From NCBI GenBank assembly GCA_900771065.1, contig CAAGMP010000070.1, positions 1 through 5,444 on the forward strand: a stretch of 5,444 nucleotides of DNA, written 5' to 3'. Within the stretch, counting starts at the first letter, position 1. Each line of letters begins with the position of its first letter. The stretch is from an uncultured Acinetobacter sp. (lineage in GTDB: Bacteria; Pseudomonadota; Gammaproteobacteria; Pseudomonadales; Moraxellaceae). Positions 1-4,279 of this stretch are shown here, piece after piece. Both the position numbers and the translations under genes were made by a program. The notes under the pieces are model-generated. The model was not told the origin of the DNA. It did not search any database and saw nothing but the letters and a program-made list of their open reading frames with translations.

Positions 1-143
1 AGTTTATCAATTTGGTAAAGATTAATTAGATGATTTTATATAAGTATCATATTATATAAAAAATATATTTCTATTAAAATTCAAGATACTACATAATTCA
101 CTCATGGAATCAAGATGACTCCTCAGAGATTGCAAGACCCTCT
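1..143. other. AT-rich intergenic region, no recognised gene
   Basis: No protein family or structural RNA is recognisable here. The first 100 bases are extremely AT-rich, with several possible -10-like hexamers (TATATA at 37-42, CATAAT at 92-97), none paired with a convincing -35, so no promoter is claimed. Positions 115-153 hold a 12-codon frame (ATG to TAA) with a GGA six bases upstream of the ATG. It encodes MTPQRLQDPLDV and ends inside the loop of the first terminator hairpin. It could be a leader-like peptide, part of a small RNA, the decayed end of an upstream gene, or chance. A 5-bp stem (CAGAG 124-128 with CTCTG 140-144) sits just before the terminators. The upstream gene or RNA that the terminators serve is either in this stretch or left of the window. 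Confidence 0.5.
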
Positions 144-167
144 GGATGTGTAAAAACATCCCTTTTT
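144..167 (+). terminator. First of two tandem rightward intrinsic terminators
   Basis: GGATGT (144-149) pairs perfectly with ACATCC (156-161) around a 6-base loop and is followed by one C and five T. The stem is short, so alone it would be a modest terminator. It lies four bases before a stronger hairpin. Read leftward it has no T-tract after the stem, so it serves transcription coming from the left edge of the window. Confidence 0.5.
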
Positions 168-170
168 ATG

Positions 171-202
171 CCCAACCATCCCTATATGGTTGGGTTTTTT
201 TT
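171..202 (+). terminator. Strong rightward intrinsic terminator abutting tsaC
   Basis: CCCAACCAT (171-179) and ATGGTTGGG (186-194) form a perfect 9-bp stem with a 6-base loop, followed by eight T (195-202). This is the classical Rho-independent layout on the plus strand. The last two T are part of the tsaC stop codon on the other strand (201-203), so rightward transcription is stopped exactly at the end of the convergent gene. On the minus strand the stem is preceded by an A-tract but followed by CATAAAAAGGG, which lacks a U-run, so termination of the leftward operon here is possible but weaker. Confidence 0.88.
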
Positions 203-779
203 ATGCACGAATTACTTCAGCCGTTTGCGCATCAATAATACGACTAGGTTGTTGACTTAACCCCAATTCACCATCTAAATAATGTAAATGATCTTGAAAA
301 TAAGCTTGTGCTTGCTGCAAAGAACGAGCAGGTTCTAAACCCGCAGGATTTGCACTGGTTGAAACAATAAAACCATTGAATCCATTACACAATGCCACAC
401 AAAGCGGATGTTGAGTGACACGAATGGCAACTTTAACGTGCTGACCTTTAATCCAAGTCGGAATATCTGCTGTTGCAGGCAGTAACCATGTTGTTGCTCG
501 GTCTGAATTTTTTGCATTTTGCCATGAATCTAAAACAGCATGTTGACGTTGTCTCGGTAATGCTGCCAATAAATGTTCCACTTGTGCAATCTGACTTGCC
601 AATAAAATGACGCCCTTTTCAATTGGACGTTGCTTTAAAGTTAAAATGTGTTGAAAAGCCTGTTCATTATAAGGATCACAACCCAAGCCCCAAACCGCCT
701 CAGTTGGATAAGCTAAAACTTGACCTTGTTTCAAAAATAATGCCGCTTCAGCCACACTACGCGTAATCATTGCCATCAT
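201..779 (-). CDS. tsaC: Threonylcarbamoyl-AMP synthase TsaC (YrdC/Sua5 family)
   Basis: TsaC makes threonylcarbamoyl-AMP from threonine, bicarbonate and ATP in the cytoplasm. The TsaB-TsaD-TsaE machinery then moves this group to A37 of ANN-decoding tRNAs (t6A). The 192 residues match the short TsaC form (E. coli about 190) and lack the extra C-terminal Sua5 domain. Visible family motifs are YPTEAVWGLGCDP (24-36), KQRPIEKG (49-56) with the basic residues of the nucleotide pocket, TWLLPA (97-102), VAIRV (117-121), STSANPAG (140-147) and a closing PSRIID near 178-183. ATG codons occur at residues 1, 2 and 4 with no clear ribosome site, so the true start may be a few codons downstream. It is the third gene of the leftward cluster, 32 bases after dprA. 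Family assignment is secure; the exact start is not. Confidence 0.95.
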   Translation of the reverse strand: MMAMITRSVAEAALFLKQGQVLAYPTEAVWGLGCDPYNEQAFQHILTLKQRPIEKGVILLASQIAQVEHLLAALPRQRQHAVLDSWQNAKNSDRATTWLLPATADIPTWIKGQHVKVAIRVTQHPLCVALCNGFNGFIVSTSANPAGLEPARSLQQAQAYFQDHLHYLDGELGLSQQPSRIIDAQTAEVIRA

Positions 780-811
780 CTTTTTAAATCAATAAGCAGT
801 TATTGTGAACT

Positions 812-1945
812 TTATTTTTCAGCACGGCAACGCAAATACAAACCTGATTGATGCAGAATTAAACCCATAATTTCTAGCTCCATCAACAAGCTAGTTAATT
901 CAGCAATCTCCATTTTTAAATTAAAAGCAATTAAATCAATCTCTTGCCCAATCCAATCTAAACTTTCATAAACTACAAGTAAATGTTCAGGCAAATCAAT
1001 TTTCTGTTCAAATACCTGTTCTGGCTGTATTTTTTGATGTTGCCACTGCGTGGGTAAAGCCACATCATGTAAGATCTGTTCAGGATGATCGACTAAAATC
1101 GCCCCTTCACGAATCAAGTGATGACAACCTTGCTGTGATTCTTGATAAATAATGCCCGGTAATGCAAAAACTAGCTTCCCTTGTTCCGCTGCAAGTTGTG
1201 CAGTAATTAGTGAACCACTTTTTAATGTTGCTTCAGTCACCAAAACTGCCAAGGCTAAACCACTGACTAAACGATTTCGACGGGGAAAATTTTGCTGTAA
1301 GGGCTTCGTTTGTGGTAAAAATTCCGTCAGAATAACGCCTTGATGATCTAAAATATTTTGACGCAATGGGCAATGCTGACTTGGATAGGTCAGGTCAATT
1401 CCTGTTCCCATGACAGCAATAGTTCGGTTATGTTTTAAAGCCGCCTGATGTGCAGCTTCATCAATTCCTTCGGCTAAACCACTGGTAATATAAAAACCTT
1501 TTTCACTTAAATAATAAGCAAAATCGTAAGTTGCTTGTCGACCATAAGAGGTTGCTTTACGACTCCCCACAATTGAAATTTGTGGTTGTGATAACTTTTT
1601 TACATCGCCCTGACCAAATAAAATAGGCGGTCTATCTTCTAAATTTAACAATTGATTTGGATAGTCTGAATCCTCTTCTAATACAACAAAATCACAATGT
1701 TGCTGTATTAATTGCAAGATATTTTGCAATTTGAGTTGTTCATCTACTGTGGGTAATTGTTGTAAACGTTCTAAATGATTTTTATGTAATTTGAGTTGTT
1801 GCCATGTTGATAAAGCACTAGGTTTTAACGCATCTTCAATACTAGAAAAGTGTTGTTTAATTTTGCGAAAACTGGTTAAAGAATGTTGAACCACATACCA
1901 TAAAGTAATGGTTTGAATTTGCTTCGATGATAGGTGGTTCAACAT
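812..1945 (-). CDS. dprA: DNA-processing protein DprA (Smf), natural transformation
   Basis: DprA binds incoming single-stranded DNA during natural transformation, protects it and loads RecA on it. It acts in the cytoplasm. The 377 residues show the expected order: an N-terminal SAM-like helical part (about 1-80), the Rossmann core (about 85-295) and a C-terminal winged-helix DML1-like domain (about 315-375). Core signatures are ISIVGSRKATSYGR (123-136), SGLAEGIDEAAHQAAL (155-170), GTGIDLTYP (180-188), FPRRNRLVSGLA (220-231), SGSLITAQLAAEQGK (243-257) and ALPG (261-264). Length is normal and no domain is missing or broken. The start follows a good AGGA eight bases away that overlaps the end of tsaP, pointing to coupled translation. 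Acinetobacter is a naturally competent genus, so an intact dprA fits. Confidence 0.96.
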   Translation of the reverse strand: MLNHLSSKQIQTITLWYVVQHSLTSFRKIKQHFSSIEDALKPSALSTWQQLKLHKNHLERLQQLPTVDEQLKLQNILQLIQQHCDFVVLEEDSDYPNQLLNLEDRPPILFGQGDVKKLSQPQISIVGSRKATSYGRQATYDFAYYLSEKGFYITSGLAEGIDEAAHQAALKHNRTIAVMGTGIDLTYPSQHCPLRQNILDHQGVILTEFLPQTKPLQQNFPRRNRLVSGLALAVLVTEATLKSGSLITAQLAAEQGKLVFALPGIIYQESQQGCHHLIREGAILVDHPEQILHDVALPTQWQHQKIQPEQVFEQKIDLPEHLLVVYESLDWIGQEIDLIAFNLKMEIAELTSLLMELEIMGLILHQSGLYLRCRAEK

Positions 1946-1953
1946 TATGGATT

Positions 1954-1957
1954 TCCT
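1954..1957 (-). promoter_or_regulatory. dprA ribosome binding site overlapping tsaP stop
   Basis: On the minus strand the bases read TTAGGAAATCC. The TAG at 1958-1956 is the tsaP stop codon and AGGA at 1957-1954 is the Shine-Dalgarno of dprA, leaving eight bases to its ATG at 1945. Sharing bases between the stop and the ribosome site suggests translational coupling of the two genes and supports the chosen dprA start. Confidence 0.75.
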
Positions 1958-3110
1958 AATCTAACATCGTAGGAGGTGTTAAATAAGCACCTTCATTAAT
2001 TGGAAGTTGACTTTCTAAAACATAAGCATAACTAAGTCGATCGAATGCTTTAAACACCATAATTAGACCAATACGTTGACTTGGTAACTGAATTTTTTGG
2101 TTAGTTTTTGGATCATTAACAATTTGACCAACTTGATTGACCTCAAAAACTTGTCCCGATTTGACACCATCGGCAATACCGCGATCAATCGTGACCACAC
2201 TATGTTGCGCAGCCATACCAATAGAACCTTGAACTCGAACCACTGTTCCATTTGGTGTAACATCTGTTGCCCCAACAGGATAGAACGCATCTGGCAAAAC
2301 ATACTTCATATCAGGGAAAATCAAATCACCTTGATTCACTTCTTTATTCAAAGTTTTAGTTAACTCAATCGTAGTAATATCATTTTCAATTGCAGTCGCA
2401 ACACCTGACGCAACCTGCGTTAACTCTAAGCCTACATCGTATTTTTTACCTTGTGCGTCCACAAAAGTATAAGGTTGTCCTTTTTCATAAACGGCATAAT
2501 TTTCCCCAACTTCTAAACCCGCACCACGAACATAAATGGTTTGTCCTTCAGCAGCTAAAACACGTTGATCTGCTGCGCCAAGCACATAAGGTAAGTTTTC
2601 AACCGAAGTTGGATTGACAATAATGCTATTATCAATCCATTTTCGAATTTGGCTCAATGGAATAACTGAAATAGCCTGATTCATTTCTTCAACACGTACA
2701 CGCGGTTTCAGATTAATACTGCCTGTATGACGACGAATAATTCCATCACAGCCATCGCCTTCATCTTTACCCAACAGTGGTTTACCATTATAAGAACACA
2801 TCAACAAACGATCACCAGGGAAAATCCAATGTGGATTTTTAACGTGTTTATTGCTTGCCCAAATTTCACGCCAACGTAATGGATTTTTTAAGAATTTTTT
2901 AGAAATATCCCAAAGCGTATCGCCTTTTTTCACAACATACACATTGGGGGCATTGGCTTTTAAAGCAGGAGGATTCGAATTTCGGCTTGGGGCTGCTTCT
3001 GCTAAAGTCATGGAAGCGAAACCAACACCCAAACAAACAGCTAAAGCCAGCGTATGTTGTTTTAACCCCAAGACACGAAAACGAGATGTGCCTTTTAAAA
3101 CTTTTTTCAT
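1956..3110 (-). CDS. tsaP: LysM secretin-associated protein TsaP (type IV pilus)
   Basis: This is a secreted LysM protein of 384 residues. Residues 1-39 form a signal peptide (MKKVLK basic end, hydrophobic TLALAVCLGVGFA, cleavage likely after AEA). A LysM domain spans about 57-102 with YVVKKGDTLWDIS at the start and IFPGDRL at the end. The rest is a beta-rich region whose end (VVTIDRGIADGVKSGQVFEV, 305-324) resembles the FlgT C-terminal fold. In Neisseria and Pseudomonas, TsaP binds peptidoglycan and the PilQ secretin and aids type IV pilus assembly. The LysM plus FlgT-C layout and the position between def and dprA (as for PA0020, from memory) support this name. Two mature cysteines (105, 121) could form a disulphide. 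An ATG at 3116 is also possible, but AGGA is only 3 bases from it and 9 from the ATG at 3110, so the latter is preferred. A plain LysM protein of unknown role is the alternative. Confidence 0.85.
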   Translation of the reverse strand: MKKVLKGTSRFRVLGLKQHTLALAVCLGVGFASMTLAEAAPSRNSNPPALKANAPNVYVVKKGDTLWDISKKFLKNPLRWREIWASNKHVKNPHWIFPGDRLLMCSYNGKPLLGKDEGDGCDGIIRRHTGSINLKPRVRVEEMNQAISVIPLSQIRKWIDNSIIVNPTSVENLPYVLGAADQRVLAAEGQTIYVRGAGLEVGENYAVYEKGQPYTFVDAQGKKYDVGLELTQVASGVATAIENDITTIELTKTLNKEVNQGDLIFPDMKYVLPDAFYPVGATDVTPNGTVVRVQGSIGMAAQHSVVTIDRGIADGVKSGQVFEVNQVGQIVNDPKTNQKIQLPSQRIGLIMVFKAFDRLSYAYVLESQLPINEGAYLTPPTMLD

Positions 3111-3119
3111 TATCATAAT

Positions 3120-3123
3120 TCCT
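3120..3123 (-). promoter_or_regulatory. tsaP ribosome binding site, decides the start
   Basis: The minus strand reads TTTTAGGAATT followed by ATGATAATGAAA. AGGA is three bases from the first ATG (3116) and nine from the second (3110). Normal spacing favours the second, giving MKKVLKG, a typical signal-peptide opening, in place of MIMKKVLKG. Confidence 0.6.
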
Positions 3124-3129
3124 AAAATT

Positions 3130-3168
3130 ATGTGTGCAGTTGCGTTATAATAGCGACCTTACACACAT
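3130..3168 (+). promoter_or_regulatory. Putative def promoter framed by an inverted repeat
   Basis: A perfect TATAAT lies at 3146-3151 with a purine-rich start expected near 3158, leaving about 68 bases of leader before def. No good -35 is present at 16-18 bases (3122-3129 is AAAA-rich). The hexamer is framed by ATGTGTG (3130-3136) and CACACAT (3162-3168), a perfect 7-bp inverted repeat centred almost exactly on the -10. This could be an operator for a regulator controlling def, tsaP or both, or a chance repeat. No convincing leftward promoter for tsaP was found. A TATTAT on the minus strand overlaps the same site. Confidence 0.5.
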
Positions 3169-3172
3169 TTTG

Positions 3173-3189
3173 ATGAAGCATTCCTTCAT
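3173..3189 (+). repeat. Small hairpin in the def leader
   Basis: ATGAAG (3173-3178) and CTTCAT (3184-3189) form a perfect 6-bp stem with a 5-base loop (CATTC), inside the expected def leader and 26 bases before its ribosome site. No T-run follows, so it is not a terminator. It may stabilise the mRNA, act as a protein site, or mean nothing. Confidence 0.4.
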
Positions 3190-3214
3190 TTTGGTTTTCA
3201 TGCAACGTATTCAC

Positions 3215-3219
3215 GAGGA
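3215..3219 (+). promoter_or_regulatory. def ribosome binding site
   Basis: GAGGA ends six bases before the ATG at 3226. This is the clearest Shine-Dalgarno in the window and fixes the def start. Confidence 0.8.
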
Positions 3220-3225
3220 CGTATT

Positions 3226-3750
3226 ATGGCCTTATTACCTATTTTAAGTTTTCCTGACCCGCGCCTTCGTACCCTTGCAAAACCAGTCGAAGAAGTGACT
3301 GATGAAATTCGTCAACTCGCTGCGGATATGTTTGAAACCATGTATGCCGCACCTGGTATTGGCTTGGCAGCAACACAAATTGATCGCCACATTCAGCTCA
3401 TCGTTATGGATTTATCTGAAAGTAAAGATCAACCGATGGTTTTTATTAACCCAAAAGTTACCCCATTGACTGAAGAAATCCAACCATATGAAGAAGGCTG
3501 TTTATCAGTCCCTCAAATATACGATAAAGTTGAACGCCCGTCACGCGTAAAAATTGAAGCAATCGACTTAGATGGAAAAAGCTTTACTCTTGAAGCTGAG
3601 GGCTTGTTGGCAGTTTGTATTCAACATGAGATCGATCATTTAAATGGCAAATTATTTGTCGACTACTTATCACCTTTAAAACGCCAACGCGCGCGCGATA
3701 AAGTTGAAAAAGTCATTCGCCAACGCGAAAAAGTCGGACACAAGCGTTAA
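3226..3750 (+). CDS. def: Peptide deformylase
   Basis: Peptide deformylase removes the formyl group from the N-terminal Met of nascent proteins at the ribosome. It is a metallohydrolase, usually Fe(II) in the cell. All three family motifs are intact: GIGLAATQ (44-51), EGCLS (90-94, metal ligand Cys92) and HEIDH (134-138, ligands His134 and His138, catalytic Glu135). The 174-residue length and the opening [13 protein letters not shown] are typical of the gammaproteobacterial type 1 enzyme, and the basic C-terminal helix (151-174) is the part that contacts the ribosome in E. coli. The usual partner fmt is not downstream here. The next gene begins a separate unit with unrelated function. The gene is divergent from tsaP and is probably transcribed from the TATAAT at 3146. 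Confidence 0.97.
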   Translation: MALLPILSFPDPRLRTLAKPVEEVTDEIRQLAADMFETMYAAPGIGLAATQIDRHIQLIVMDLSESKDQPMVFINPKVTPLTEEIQPYEEGCLSVPQIYDKVERPSRVKIEAIDLDGKSFTLEAEGLLAVCIQHEIDHLNGKLFVDYLSPLKRQRARDKVEKVIRQREKVGHKR

Positions 3751-3837
3751 AAAAAATTGTTAAAAAATAAGCTGATTTTCTTTTTATTTTTGTTATGATG
3801 CATTTTGATTCAAAGAAATATTCAGGTTTATTTTTTG
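3751..3837 (+). promoter_or_regulatory. Promoter of the DUF2946-copper receptor unit
   Basis: TGTTATGAT (3791-3799) matches an extended -10 (TGn followed by TATGAT, one mismatch to TATAAT). The -35 region is poor (TGATTT 3772-3777, spacer 16), as is common when TGn is present. Transcription would start near 3806. Just upstream an all-A/T stem (AAAAATAA 3763-3770 with TTATTTTT 3784-3791) and T-rich stretch might slow transcription leaving def, but no GC-rich terminator exists, so some read-through from def is likely. No known copper-regulator palindrome was recognised. Confidence 0.5.
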
Positions 3838-4209
3838 GTGTTTCGCAGTGGGCTAACACTTGCTTGTTTAGCCGTATTTTTACAAATCGCTGTTTTTTTA
3901 CAGCCGCTGTTACCGAGGCAATATCAAGTTGCTCCGGTATGTGAAACTATTGCCAATGCATTAGTACTGAAAATATCTTCCGAACATCAACATGATCATC
4001 AGCACGATGGTCATGATGACTCACATCAATGCCAATACTGTAAAGTGTATAGCAACTTGGTGCTGCCACAAGATTTAACCATTAAAGAAGTTTTAGACCG
4101 TATTCAAGTTCGACTACTTGCTTTTCAAAAAACATTTAGTCACATTTGGTTTATTCTGCAACGGTTATTTTTAACGCCTCAAGGGCGAGCCCCACCTCTA
4201 TTTAACTAA
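3838..4209 (+). CDS. DUF2946-type His/Cys-rich membrane-anchored protein
   Basis: This small protein has no established function. From the GTG at 3838 it has 123 residues: a hydrophobic N-terminal segment (about 5-26) that fits an uncleaved signal anchor, a conserved-looking VCETIANAL (34-42), a His-rich stretch from 50 to 63 (His 50, 52, 54, 56, 59, 63) running into CQYC (Cys65, Cys68), then an amphipathic helical part and a C-terminal GRAPPLF (117-122), which I recognise as the ending of DUF2946 proteins. The His/Cys cluster is probably periplasmic and metal-binding. The copper receptor gene follows 70 bases later, so a role in copper uptake or sensing is inferred. The frame also opens with TTG at 3805, but that sits at the expected transcription start and has no ribosome site. 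The GTG has only a weak AGG 11 bases upstream, so the start is uncertain. Confidence 0.78.
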   Translation: MFRSGLTLACLAVFLQIAVFLQPLLPRQYQVAPVCETIANALVLKISSEHQHDHQHDGHDDSHQCQYCKVYSNLVLPQDLTIKEVLDRIQVRLLAFQKTFSHIWFILQRLFLTPQGRAPPLFN

Positions 4210-4279
4210 TTCAATGCGTTTTATTCGAGTCGTTTTACTACGGCTTTAGCCTTGTTTTATTTAAATTTGTGTGAAAATA
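4210..4279 (+). other. Spacer between DUF2946 gene and copper receptor gene
   Basis: These 70 bases show no clear promoter and no strong terminator, so the two genes are probably co-transcribed. GGCT (4242-4245) and AGCC (4248-4251) can form only a 4-bp stem with a 2-base loop and are not followed by a proper T-run. No good Shine-Dalgarno precedes the receptor start. An in-frame GTG at 4271 is an alternative start adding three residues; an in-frame TAA at 4262-4264 limits further extension. Confidence 0.5.

Noticed and set aside
37..70. AT-only palindromic stretch as an origin, dif or attachment site
   Set aside because: The symmetry (TATAT/ATATA) is what very AT-rich DNA gives by chance. 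No DnaA boxes, Xer core or tRNA end is present.
1152..1343. Rightward open frame of 63 codons inside dprA
   Set aside because: It lies opposite the conserved Rossmann core of dprA, which fully explains the sequence.
3105..3120. Fur-box-like sequence around ATGATAATG at the tsaP start
   Set aside because: Only about one and a half GATAAT-like units match, and they are simply the two start codons and the ATA between them. The genes beside it are not iron genes.
2063..3150. Several short frames on both strands inside and across tsaP
   Set aside because: They are out of frame with a complete LysM protein, have no ribosome sites and encode no recognisable protein.
3795..3944. Overlapping 49-codon frame beginning ATGATG just before the DUF2946 gene
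   Set aside because: It has no ribosome site, overlaps the probable -10, encodes nothing recognisable and ends inside the supported frame.
4242..4251. GGCT-TT-AGCC as a terminator between the DUF2946 and receptor genes
   Set aside because: The stem is 4 bp with a 2-base loop and the following TTGTTTTATTT is interrupted; too weak to claim.
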